Part shown: piece by piece, positions 46,826 through 55,423 of the stretch
Position numbering within the stretch: position 1 is the first letter of the stretch
Layout of the letters: every line of letters begins with the position of its first letter
Origin: CALLPQ01 sp964392325
GTDB lineage: Bacteria; Pseudomonadota; Alphaproteobacteria; Caulobacterales; Parvularculaceae
Reading direction: 5' to 3'
NCBI GenBank assembly: GCA_964392325.1
Contig: CAYMPJ010000018.1
Span: 10,944-74,943, forward strand
Length of the DNA: 64,000 bases
The notes under the pieces: model-generated
What the model saw: the letters and a program-made list of their open reading frames with translations, nothing else
Told to the model about the DNA's origin: nothing
The model's database searches: none
Translations under genes and position numbers: made by a program

Positions 46826-47191
46826 CTAAATCCGCTTTACACGTCGTACATCGCTTTTCAGAGCAACAACTGCGCCTTGGTGAATCAGAACTGTATAGGG
46901 AAGATAATTCCCATATCCACCAGATTGTAAAATCGATTTCACCCGCACATCAACGGCCCAACAGGCTATGTTCTCTTTGCCCGGCATATCCATATAAACT
47001 TTATAAGGAGCGCCATTATAGCGAAACTTTGCACCACGAGAATTCACGAGGCGTTTTCCAAAATAGTCCTGAATATCGGCTTCATATGATACCGGCTCAA
47101 GCCCAAAATTATCAGCGCTCACAGACAAACCTGTTAAACCAAACAGTGCCACAATCGCGGCTACAAAACCTGCTTTTAAAAATCTATTCAT
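46826..47191 (-). CDS. Small secreted protein of unknown function
   Basis: A 121-residue product with a clear signal peptide (basic start MNRFLKAG, hydrophobic residues 8-24, probable cleavage after SVSA). The mature part is about 95 residues and looks like a small beta-rich domain: SYEADIQDYFGKRLVNSRG, FRYNGAPYKVYMDMPGK, then ACWAVDVRVKS, YLPYTVLIHQGAVVALKSD. It has one cysteine. I recognise no family. It has its own terminator and lies alone between ttcA (convergent) and a long upstream gap, so it is probably a single-gene unit acting in the periplasm or outside. Confidence 0.6.
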   Translation of the reverse strand: MNRFLKAGFVAAIVALFGLTGLSVSADNFGLEPVSYEADIQDYFGKRLVNSRGAKFRYNGAPYKVYMDMPGKENIACWAVDVRVKSILQSGGYGNYLPYTVLIHQGAVVALKSDVRRVKRI

Positions 47192-47798
47192 CTACCGGCT
47201 CCCGATATTTTACTTTTGTAGTTTTGCTAAGCCTTAAAGTTAGCTTAGCTGTGGTTAGCGTTGCATAGGCGAAGGATCAGACATTACTGCTACCGGACAA
47301 ACCGGAGGGAGCCATTTGGTTTTATAAATCTCTTACAACCAGTAGGCTCATCTAACCATTTCACACAACTGAAATAATAGTGTCATTAAACTGACACAAA
47401 GCGCACAAAAAGACAAGAAAGAAGCGCATTTTATGCGCAAAAAAATTACAACCTATTGATTATAATAATATATTTTTTGTGACACCTCTCGCAACAAGCG
47501 TAAATTACAACACTCAAAGGCACATTATTGAGGAAAAACAGAGCAATAGCCGGAAAAGTTACCAGACCAGAATCTCTACCTATTATCACCTGTGAAAAAT
47601 TCGAAGTGATTCGCGCCCTTATAACGCGAATACCCACCCCATAAGTTGCAAATTACTGTCAGCGGAAAAACGCATCTCTTATAGGGTAGCCATGCAATTT
47701 GAGCCTTCGAATTCCGAAAAAATTATGATACTGTAGTAACAATTCATCGCACATGGCGTTTGAGGGGCAAGACATATAACGATTTGGGGCATGTAATT
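47192..47798. other. Long gap with several inverted repeats
   Basis: About 600 bases between the secreted-protein gene and the MotA-like gene hold no gene I can defend; a 63-codon minus-strand frame starting with GTG lacks a ribosome-binding site. Visible structure: GCTAAGC/GCTTAGC (47226-47249), GTGTCA/TGACAC with a 6-base spacer (47380-47397), and GCGCAT/ATGCGC (about 47423-47437), followed on the minus strand by TTCTTTCTT. Near 47699-47729 TTGAGC and TATGAT are 19 bases apart, a weak promoter candidate for the MotA-like gene. Confidence 0.35.
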
Positions 47799-48755
47799 AT
47801 GGCGCGTAAATTAGGCAGACCGGTTCGTTTCGTGAAACCCGGCCGATATATATTTAATATGTTGGTCTTTTTGCTGGTTATTGGTGGGGCTGTCTTTTAT
47901 GTCTCGCCATTAGGCCCAAATGCTTCCCCTCTCCTAGTTGAAGCATTTAACGCAAATGTTGCACTGAACGGCCTCATACTCTTCGTCCTATTTGTTGGTA
48001 TTATTTATAACTTGCGTCAGGCGGGTGTTATATCGCCCGCGGTTAACTGGGTTGAGAGTTTTCTGGAAACCGCTGACCCCTCGCGCGCGCGCTTACCTCG
48101 CCCGCCGGGCCTCATTGGTGCTGTTGTCAGACCGCTCATGGATGCCGACTCAGTGGGTAGTCGCATTAGCTCAGAAGCCTCTAGAGCTATCCTTGATTCG
48201 ATTGGCACTCGGATGGATGAGGGCCGGGAAATGGGCCGCTATATTTCCAACCTGCTAGTCTTTCTCGGCCTGTTGGGAACTTTCTGGGGCTTACTGCAAA
48301 CCGTCAATGCAATTGGCGAAACGATTTCTAGCTTGGCTGGCGCCGGGGTAGATGCCGAAGATACGGTGAAGCAACTCATAACAAATTTAGAAAAACCACT
48401 CTCAGGCATGGGAACGGCTTTTTCATCATCCCTTTTTGGACTCGGTGGCTCGCTGATTGTTGGTTACCTTGATCTACAAGCAGGCAATGCCCAAAACCGC
48501 TTTTATTCCGATCTGGAAGATTGGCTATCTGGAATGTCTGCTATCTCCGTAGCAGGCGCCGGTACTAGTTCCAGCTTTACTGGCCGTCGATCAAACGATA
48601 ATGGCGAGCTACTCGCCGCTCTGCAAAGTCTTGAGGCAGCACTGGCGGCAAATACCGAAACTCAAATCAAATCCCAAACTGGTCAATCAACAGAAATCAA
48701 AGAAGAAATACGCGCATTGAACCGTACTCTCGTTCGTTTGGGCTCTGGGGAGTAA
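47799..48755 (+). CDS. MotA/TolQ/ExbB-type proton channel protein
   Basis: A membrane protein of the MotA/ExbB/TolQ family, which couple ion flow to mechanical work. From the ATG at 47799 it has 318 residues. Two N-terminal membrane helices (about 19-36 and 50-70) precede a cytoplasmic domain, then the conserved third helix LLVFLGLLGTFWGLLQTVN and fourth, GMGTAFSSSLFGLGGSLIVGY. A short charged C-terminal tail ends the protein. The frame is open to a TTG at 47760, but that part is not conserved-looking. The MotB/OmpA-like partner starts 5 bases after its stop, so the two are surely one unit. No flagellar gene is near. Confidence 0.87.
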   Translation: MARKLGRPVRFVKPGRYIFNMLVFLLVIGGAVFYVSPLGPNASPLLVEAFNANVALNGLILFVLFVGIIYNLRQAGVISPAVNWVESFLETADPSRARLPRPPGLIGAVVRPLMDADSVGSRISSEASRAILDSIGTRMDEGREMGRYISNLLVFLGLLGTFWGLLQTVNAIGETISSLAGAGVDAEDTVKQLITNLEKPLSGMGTAFSSSLFGLGGSLIVGYLDLQAGNAQNRFYSDLEDWLSGMSAISVAGAGTSSSFTGRRSNDNGELLAALQSLEAALAANTETQIKSQTGQSTEIKEEIRALNRTLVRLGSGE

Positions 48756-48760
48756 CAAGA

Positions 48761-49789
48761 ATGGCAAGGCGGCGTAATCGCGGGGAAGCCAATATTTGGC
48801 CAGGCTTTGTGGATGCTCTGTCCACTCTTTTACTTGTCATGATGTTTGTTCTCTCAATCTTCGTGGTTGCGCAGTTCTTTCTTGGAGACAAACTGCAAAG
48901 CGTCAAACAAGAGCTATCGGACAAGGATTCTGAACTTGCACGTCTTATCGCGCAAATCAATGCGGTTAATAAAGAGCTCGGCCTAGAGAAAAAGAAAAAT
49001 GCCGATCTTGAAGTATCAATCCTCGCTTTAGAAGATACGATTCAGGAAAAGAACACAGAGTTAGCAGGCTTGGCAGCGGCTATTGCGGCTTCCCAAGCCG
49101 CAGTGGCTGCAAGCGCAGAAGAATTAGAAGTTGAAAAAGCGCTTTCTGAAGAACAAAAAAGCCAAATCGCGACTCTGAATGCTCAAGTTGCAGCCTTGCG
49201 CAAGCAGCTTGCAAGCCTTCAGGAAGCTCTGGATGCAGCCGAAGCAAAAGATCTGGAGCAGAAAAGTCAGATCGAAAACCTATCTTCCCGTCTAAATGCT
49301 GCGCTCTCGCGTAAAGTACTAGAACTCCAGGAAGTGCGCTCACGCTTTTTCGAAGCTTTACGCGCAGCTTTGGGAGACCGTACGGACGTGAAGGTTGTGG
49401 GCGATCGCTTCATCTTTGAAAGCGATATATTGTTTGGGTCTTGCTCTGCAACCATTGGTGAGCTTGGCAAAGTGGAGCTTCGAAAACTCGCTGGAGCCTT
49501 GAGAGAGATACAAAACGATCTACCAAGCGATCTTGCATGGGTGCTGCGTGTTGACGGTCATGCAGATTCCGAGCGCCTTGGCGCGGGGTGTCGCCAGTTC
49601 TTCGACTCTAACTTGGAACTCTCTGCACAAAGAGCGATTTCGGTTGTAGATTTCTTAATTAATTCAGGGGTTCCTGCCAAACGCCTCTTGGCTACTGGCG
49701 CTGGCTCTACCTATCCCCTCGTTAGCGGCAGTACCAGCACTGCCCATGCACAAAATCGCCGAATTGAGTTCAAATTGACTGAGCGATAG
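48761..49789 (+). CDS. MotB/OmpA-like peptidoglycan-anchored partner protein
   Basis: The partner of the upstream channel. Residues 1-12 are cytoplasmic and basic, followed by one membrane helix whose FVDALSTLLLVMMFVL carries Asp18, matching the proton-binding Asp of MotB. A long coiled coil (about residues 45-200, rich in A, E, K and Q) follows, then an OmpA-like peptidoglycan-binding domain (about 215-342) with VDGHADSERLG, NLELSAQRAISVVDFL and HAQNRRIEFKL. GGAG lies 8 bases before the ATG. The long coiled-coil spacer differs from flagellar MotB. Probably an ion-driven cell-wall-anchored device; its task is unknown. Confidence 0.87.
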   Translation: MARRRNRGEANIWPGFVDALSTLLLVMMFVLSIFVVAQFFLGDKLQSVKQELSDKDSELARLIAQINAVNKELGLEKKKNADLEVSILALEDTIQEKNTELAGLAAAIAASQAAVAASAEELEVEKALSEEQKSQIATLNAQVAALRKQLASLQEALDAAEAKDLEQKSQIENLSSRLNAALSRKVLELQEVRSRFFEALRAALGDRTDVKVVGDRFIFESDILFGSCSATIGELGKVELRKLAGALREIQNDLPSDLAWVLRVDGHADSERLGAGCRQFFDSNLELSAQRAISVVDFLINSGVPAKRLLATGAGSTYPLVSGSTSTAHAQNRRIEFKLTER

Positions 49790-50301
49790 TCAACTCGATC
49801 GCGTGAGACCGATTATTTTACACAGCTAAAAATTTTCCTAATTTATCCTGCTTTGTAACAAAAGCTGGCGTGTCATTTTGGTTAACCGTCAGATTTTAAA
49901 TTCTTTTTGATTATTATCATCCGCTTATCACATGGCCTAACACGCAAAGGTGATTTCACTCTTGCATTTATTAGGCGAAAAATGGTTCACAAATTCCCCA
50001 AAATAATGTTATATTATCCAGACAGTGACGGTTTGTTAATGCAGTATGGATACTCTGATCTTCGTAGAAGATCGCGTTAATCCAGCCATCCCGTCCGCAA
50101 ACACTAAACGTTCTCTTCTGCACATTTGCCTGCGCGAGATTGAAAAGAAAGACTTTTTACAACCAAACACAAACATTTCGCATAGTCAGACCACGTACTA
50201 ATGACGCAATAGAAGCACAAAAAAGTCGGGTAGGCATTCGCTGGGTAAATTTTAATTGACCATGACCTTCAGAGGTCGGCCATTATCAAAGGTGAGTAAA
50301 A
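49790..50301. other. Gap upstream of prkA with inverted repeats
   Basis: This 512-base gap has no gene I can support. It contains a perfect 7-bp inverted repeat with 3-base spacer, GATCTTC-GTA-GAAGATC (50057-50073), and a short GACCT/AGGTC hairpin (about 50264-50277) just upstream of the prkA ribosome-binding site. I looked for a sigma-54 type promoter, as in enteric yeaGH, and found no correctly spaced GG/GC pair. Confidence 0.35.
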
Positions 50302-52263
50302 ATGACAAGTGACAGTTTTGGTAACAATCTCGACGTTTTTGAACTCTTCAGCGAAGGATATGAACGCACCAAGCATGAATCGATGAGCTTGCGCGATTAC
50401 CTTCTTGCCGCAAGAGATGATCCTATCATGTATGCCTCTCCTGCTGAACGTATGATTGCCGCTATTGGCGAACCGGAAATGGTGGATACGTCAAAGGACC
50501 CCCGTCTATCTCGCATTTTCTTTAACCGCACCATTCGTCAGTATAAAGCCTTTGAAGGCTTTTATGGGATGGAAGATACCATCGAACATATCGTCGCCTA
50601 CTTTCGTCAAGCTGCGCAAGGTCTCGAGGAAAAACGTCAAGTCCTCTATCTGCTTGGCCCGGTTGGCGGGGGCAAATCCTCCTTGGCTGAACGCTTAAAA
50701 GACCTAATGGAAGAAAACCCCATCTATGTTCTTAAAGCCGGAGATGAAGTTTCTCCAGTATTCGAAAGCCCGTTAGGCCTTTTTCAAAGCGATGATTTAA
50801 AAAGTCTACTTGAAGAAAAATATGGAATTGATAAACGCCGACTGAGCGACTTGATGAGCCCTTGGGCAGTTAAACGTCTGGATGAATTTGGCGGCGATAT
50901 TTCAAAATTCGAAGTGGTCAAACTCTATCCCTCTAAATTGCGCCAGATTGCCATTTCAAAAACAGAACCTGGAGATGAAAACAATCAGGATATATCTGCG
51001 TTGGTTGGCAAGGTCGATATTCGCAAACTTGAACATTTCTCTCAAGACGATACCGACGCCTATTCCTATTCCGGCGGTCTATGCATGTCCAATCAGGGTA
51101 TGTTGGAATTTGTTGAAATGTTTAAAGCGCCGATCAAAGTGCTTCATCCACTTTTAACCGCAACACAAGAATCCAACTATGTCGGCACAGAAAGTCTTGG
51201 ACCGATTCCATTTAGTGGTGTCATCCTTGCCCACTCAAACGAATCCGAATGGACAACTTTCCGCAACAACAAGAATAATGAAGCTTTTCTGGATCGCATT
51301 TGTGTCATCAAAGTTCCTTATTGTCTGCGGGCCAATGAAGAGGAAAAAATCTACGAAAAACTCCTCGCCGGTTCGGAATTGAAAAATGCCCCTTGTGCGC
51401 CAGAAACACTCAACATGCTTGCCCGCTTTTCTGTGCTCACACGTTTGAGAGAACATGAAAACTCCAATCTTTACTCCAAACTTCGAGTGTATGATGGCGA
51501 TAAGCTCAAAGATACTGATCCCAAAGCAAAGAGCCATCAAGAATATCGCGATGCAGCCGGCATCGATGAAGGCATGGACGGAATTTCCACTCGTTTTGCT
51601 TATAAAGTACTTTCGTCCACCTTTAATTTTGATACGGATGAAGTCGCAGCTGATCCAGTACATCTGATGTATGTACTGGAAAACGCGATCAAACGAGAAC
51701 AATTTCCGGAAGAAACCGAGAAGAAATATCTCGACTTTATCAAATCAGAACTTTCAGCGCGCTACGCGGAATTTATCGGTAAAGAGATTCAAAAGGCCTA
51801 TCTGGAAAGTTACGGAGAATATGGTCAAAATCTATTTGACCGCTACATCGCCTATGCCGACTCATGGATAGAAGATCAGGACTTTAAAGACCCTGATACA
51901 GGCCAGCTTCTTGATAGAGCAACGCTGGATGCGGAACTTTCAAAAATCGAAAAACCGGCTGGTATTGCAAATCCAAAAGATTTCCGTAATGAGGTTGTCA
52001 AATTTACTTTGCGAGCGCGTGCAAATAATGAGGGCGCAAATCCGAAATGGACCAGCTACGAGAAATTGCGCAATGTCATAGAAAAGCGCATGTTCTCGCA
52101 AGTTGAGGACTTGCTACCGGTTATCTCCTTTGACAGCAAAAAAGACAGCGACACGGAAGCCAAGCACGAAACATTCGTCAGTCGTATGACTGAGCGCGAA
52201 TACACGACACGTCAAGTAAGACGTCTTGTTGAATGGTATATGCGGGTGAATAAGGCTGGGTGA
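50302..52263 (+). CDS. prkA: PrkA family serine protein kinase / AAA+ protein (YeaG)
   Basis: PrkA/YeaG proteins are cytoplasmic, stress-associated AAA+ proteins with reported protein-kinase or protease activity. The 653-residue product has the PrkA N-terminal AAA domain (Walker A GPVGGGKSS at 119-127, after GFYGMEDTIEHIVAYFR) and the C-terminal PrkA domain ending EREYTTRQVRRLVEWYMRV. SYSGGLCMSNQGMLEFVEMFKAPIKVL is conserved in the family (read in two halves). AAAGGTGAG lies about 7 bases before the ATG. It heads prkA-yeaH-spoVR, a widespread three-gene set. Confidence 0.95.
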   Translation: MTSDSFGNNLDVFELFSEGYERTKHESMSLRDYLLAARDDPIMYASPAERMIAAIGEPEMVDTSKDPRLSRIFFNRTIRQYKAFEGFYGMEDTIEHIVAYFRQAAQGLEEKRQVLYLLGPVGGGKSSLAERLKDLMEENPIYVLKAGDEVSPVFESPLGLFQSDDLKSLLEEKYGIDKRRLSDLMSPWAVKRLDEFGGDISKFEVVKLYPSKLRQIAISKTEPGDENNQDISALVGKVDIRKLEHFSQDDTDAYSYSGGLCMSNQGMLEFVEMFKAPIKVLHPLLTATQESNYVGTESLGPIPFSGVILAHSNESEWTTFRNNKNNEAFLDRICVIKVPYCLRANEEEKIYEKLLAGSELKNAPCAPETLNMLARFSVLTRLREHENSNLYSKLRVYDGDKLKDTDPKAKSHQEYRDAAGIDEGMDGISTRFAYKVLSSTFNFDTDEVAADPVHLMYVLENAIKREQFPEETEKKYLDFIKSELSARYAEFIGKEIQKAYLESYGEYGQNLFDRYIAYADSWIEDQDFKDPDTGQLLDRATLDAELSKIEKPAGIANPKDFRNEVVKFTLRARANNEGANPKWTSYEKLRNVIEKRMFSQVEDLLPVISFDSKKDSDTEAKHETFVSRMTEREYTTRQVRRLVEWYMRVNKAG

Positions 52264-52357
52264 TTTGGGCCAGGCCCCAATTCACTTATATTTAGGATCT
52301 AACTTTAGTATCTAACTGGGGTTGAGAAGCACCCCCAAGAAGGTAAGCTAAGCCCTC

Positions 52358-53677
52358 ATGACCCAATTCCACTTCATTGATCGGCGCAAAAACCCACAAG
52401 GCAAGTCGCTTGGCAACCGTCAGAGGTTCCTCAAGCGTGCACGTAAACAGATCAAGGAAGCAGTCAATAAATCTATCCGGGAGCGCTCGGTTTCCGATCT
52501 GGAAAAAGGCGAGAAAATTTCTATACCCGCCAATTCTACCGCGGAACCAAAGCTGCGTCACAACCCGGAGACCGGGAAGCGCCAAGGCATTCATCCGGGT
52601 AATAAGGAATTCGATGCTGGCGACCGGATCAAAAAACCACCCAAAGGAGCTGGCGAAGGGCAAGGCAAGGAAGCTAGCGATGATGGTGATGGTGAGGATA
52701 GCTTTCAATTCACTCTAACTCAGGAAGAGTTTCTAGATATCTTCTTTGAGGATCTAGAATTACCCAATCTCATCAAACGATCCTTGAAAGAAATAAAATC
52801 CACCGCTTACAAACGCGCAGGCGTTACAAGCGTAGGCTCACCAACGAATATGAATTTAATTCGTACAATGCGCAATGCCCATGGTCGCCGTCTCGCCTTG
52901 GGCCGCCCATCTACAAAAGAATTAAACGCCTTAAAGGAACGTTTGTTCAAGTTAGAAAGAATTTCCAGCCCTACTCCTGACGAAATCACAGAGAAAAAAG
53001 CACTCCTCGTTCAATTGGAAGAGATGGAAAAAAAACGCCGTTGGGCCCCTTTTATTGACCCTATTGATGTGCGTTTTAATGCATTCGAGCCCACCCCTGC
53101 TGAAACCACGGCTGCGGTGATGTTTTGCCTGATGGATGTTTCCGGCTCTATGGGTGAACGTGAAAAAGACTTGGCCAAGCGCTTCTATATGCTGCTCTAT
53201 CTTTTTCTCAAAAGACGTTATGAACGACTGGAAGTGATATTTATTCGCCATACCCATCATGCTGAAGAAGTAGACGAAGAGACATTTTTCTATTCTCGCC
53301 AGTCAGGGGGCACGGTTGTCTCCACGGCGCTGGAAGAAATGCTAAAAATCCAGAAAGAGCGCTTTCCCGCACATGAATGGAATATCTATGTGGCGCAAGC
53401 CTCCGACGGTTATACGCAATCAGGTGACGCCCAACGATGTGTTGAGATGCTCAACACCGATGTTATGCCTATAAGTCAGTATTATGCTTATATTGAAATA
53501 CTTGATGAGAGAGAATTGCAGGTTTTTGCAGATAGCGATTCTGGCGCTGAATTATGGCGCGCATACCGGGAGCTGGCCCCAAATTGGGATCATTTTGCTC
53601 AAACCCGGATCGCAAGGCCGCAGGATATATTTCCGGTATTCAGAGAGCTTTTTGCAAGAGATAAGGAGCTCGGATAA
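52358..53677 (+). CDS. yeaH: YeaH/YhbH family protein (DUF444)
   Basis: YeaH proteins accompany PrkA and SpoVR and have a von Willebrand A-like domain; the biochemical role is not settled. The 439-residue sequence starts MTQFHFIDRRKNPQGKSLGNR, as expected. A basic and disordered segment follows (about residues 20-120), and the MIDAS-like metal site DVSGSMGEREKDLAKRF lies near residue 260. YAYIEILDE and the end FPVFRELF are typical. It is 94 bases downstream of prkA on the same strand. Confidence 0.93.
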   Translation: MTQFHFIDRRKNPQGKSLGNRQRFLKRARKQIKEAVNKSIRERSVSDLEKGEKISIPANSTAEPKLRHNPETGKRQGIHPGNKEFDAGDRIKKPPKGAGEGQGKEASDDGDGEDSFQFTLTQEEFLDIFFEDLELPNLIKRSLKEIKSTAYKRAGVTSVGSPTNMNLIRTMRNAHGRRLALGRPSTKELNALKERLFKLERISSPTPDEITEKKALLVQLEEMEKKRRWAPFIDPIDVRFNAFEPTPAETTAAVMFCLMDVSGSMGEREKDLAKRFYMLLYLFLKRRYERLEVIFIRHTHHAEEVDEETFFYSRQSGGTVVSTALEEMLKIQKERFPAHEWNIYVAQASDGYTQSGDAQRCVEMLNTDVMPISQYYAYIEILDERELQVFADSDSGAELWRAYRELAPNWDHFAQTRIARPQDIFPVFRELFARDKELG

Positions 53678-53894
53678 AGATGAAAATGAGGAAATAACGC
53701 ATATTTGCGCGGGTGATCTCATAGCAAAGGCATAAATTAGTGCATTCATTAAAGAGCCATAGTCAATTGCCCGTAAATTCAAGTCTATAACATCTTAGAA
53801 TTTGTGAACGTTTTTTATACTCAAATCAGGCTGCCTTCATAGAATCTCAAGCCAAATAAGGGTAGAATCTTCATCTAATTGAAAGGCACCAAGC

Positions 53895-55388
53895 ATGACC
53901 CAGGCAGCCGTAAAACCGACCCTTCTCTATGAAGATTCTGAATGGACTTTTGATAACCTCAAACGCGCCCTAGACGCTATTGAAGAAATTGCCCTCAATG
54001 ATCTGGGTCTTAATATTTATCCCAATCAAATCGAAATTATAACTTCTGAACAAATGCTGGATGCTTATTCATCTCATGGCATGCCGCTCATGTATCAGCA
54101 CTGGTCATTCGGCAAACATTTCAGCCGTGATCAGATGATGTACCAAAAAGGGTATACGGGTCTCGCCTATGAAATCGTCATCAACTCAAATCCATGCATT
54201 GCCTATCTAATGCAGGAAAATACGATGACCATGCAGGCGCTTGTGATGGCGCATGCGTGTTTTGGTCACAATCATTTCTTTAAGAATAATTACCTTTTCC
54301 AACAATGGACCGATGCTGATGGCATCCTTTCATATCTTGAGTTCTCAAAAAAATATATTGCTCGGTGCGAGGATGAATATGGGTTTGAAGAAGTGGAGAA
54401 AATTCTTGATAGCGCCCATGCCCTGATGGATCAGGGTGTATTTCGGTATAACCGCCCTCCTCGCCTATCAGATGCGGATAAAATAGCCAAAATTGTTGCA
54501 CGAGCAGAGCATGAGCGCGAGAACTTTGACGATATCTGGCGCACGCTGCCCAATATAGAAGAAGACGAGGAAGAAGCGGAAGAGCGCCAACAATCGGTTC
54601 GCGATATCAAGTTACCAGAAGAAAATCTTCTCTATTTTATTGAAAAAGCCAGCCCGGTTTTAAGACCCTGGCAACGGGAATTGGTTCGCATTGTTCGCAA
54701 TATGGCGCAATATTTCTATCCACAAAAACAAACCAAAGTTATGAATGAAGGTTGCGCGACATTCACCCATCACTACATTATGAATGAACTCTATAATCGC
54801 GGGCAAATCGGTGAAGGCTCTATCATGGAGTTTCTTCACTCCCATTCAGGGGTTGTTTTCCAGCCAGATTTTGACGATCAGCGATATTCGGGTATTAATC
54901 CGTATGCACTTGGATTTGCAATGATGGAAGATATCAAACGTATTTGCGTTGAACCCACTCCGGAAGATCGTGAATGGTTTCCGGATTTAGCAGAGTCCAA
55001 AGATTGGCGCAGCGCTCTCAAATATGCTTGGGAAAACTATCGCGATGAAAGTTTTATTCTACAATATTTATCACCCACTGTTATGCGCCAGTTCCGCATG
55101 TTTGCTATTTCTGATAACGCCAAAGAAAAACATATGGAAATTGCGGCTATCCATAATTCACGCGGGTTCGAGATGGTGCGTAAAACGCTAGCGACCATGT
55201 ATGACCTGGGCACTCACGAACCAAATATACAAGTAATCGGGGCTGATTTAGCGGGAGATCGCACCTTAAAACTTCAACACACAGTTTATCGCGACCGCAA
55301 GCTGGAACCAAAAACGAAAACAGCAGTAATCGAGCACATCAAAAACCTCTGGGGATATAAAGTTCGTCTGGATGAAGTGGATGGTTAA
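53895..55388 (+). CDS. spoVR: SpoVR family protein (YcgB)
   Basis: SpoVR proteins are named from a Bacillus spore-cortex mutant, but in Gram-negatives they travel with prkA and yeaH. The 497-residue product contains family blocks HGMPLMYQHWSFGKHFSRD, YKGYTGLAYEIVINSNPCIAY-like sequence near residue 90, ACFGHNHFFKNN with its His cluster, and MNEGCATFTHHYIMNELYNRG (near 285). Three histidine/glutamate-rich blocks suggest a metal site. GAAAGGCACC precedes the ATG. It completes the stress-linked trio. Confidence 0.94.
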   Translation: MTQAAVKPTLLYEDSEWTFDNLKRALDAIEEIALNDLGLNIYPNQIEIITSEQMLDAYSSHGMPLMYQHWSFGKHFSRDQMMYQKGYTGLAYEIVINSNPCIAYLMQENTMTMQALVMAHACFGHNHFFKNNYLFQQWTDADGILSYLEFSKKYIARCEDEYGFEEVEKILDSAHALMDQGVFRYNRPPRLSDADKIAKIVARAEHERENFDDIWRTLPNIEEDEEEAEERQQSVRDIKLPEENLLYFIEKASPVLRPWQRELVRIVRNMAQYFYPQKQTKVMNEGCATFTHHYIMNELYNRGQIGEGSIMEFLHSHSGVVFQPDFDDQRYSGINPYALGFAMMEDIKRICVEPTPEDREWFPDLAESKDWRSALKYAWENYRDESFILQYLSPTVMRQFRMFAISDNAKEKHMEIAAIHNSRGFEMVRKTLATMYDLGTHEPNIQVIGADLAGDRTLKLQHTVYRDRKLEPKTKTAVIEHIKNLWGYKVRLDEVDG

Positions 55389-55423
55389 AAAAAATTGCCA
55401 ATTTAAAACCGTGGGTTTTGGCC

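Noticed and set aside
47446..47637. 63-codon minus-strand frame with GTG start
   Set aside because: No ribosome-binding site, AT-rich composition and no recognisable domain; the area is better explained as non-coding.
49790..50301. Sigma-54 promoter for prkA as in enteric yeaGH
   Set aside because: No GG and GC pair with the needed spacing was found.
51235..51702. 155-codon minus-strand frame inside prkA
   Set aside because: It lies wholly opposite the well-supported prkA frame and looks like random translation.
52292..52708. 138-codon minus-strand frame over the yeaH 5' end
   Set aside because: It is antisense to yeaH, and its apparent signal peptide reflects the complementary codon pattern.
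47799..55388. Zorya-type anti-phage system (ZorA/ZorB-like pair)
   Set aside because: No zorC, zorD or zorE gene follows; the neighbours are prkA-yeaH-spoVR, and the MotA-like protein lacks the long cytoplasmic tail of ZorA.
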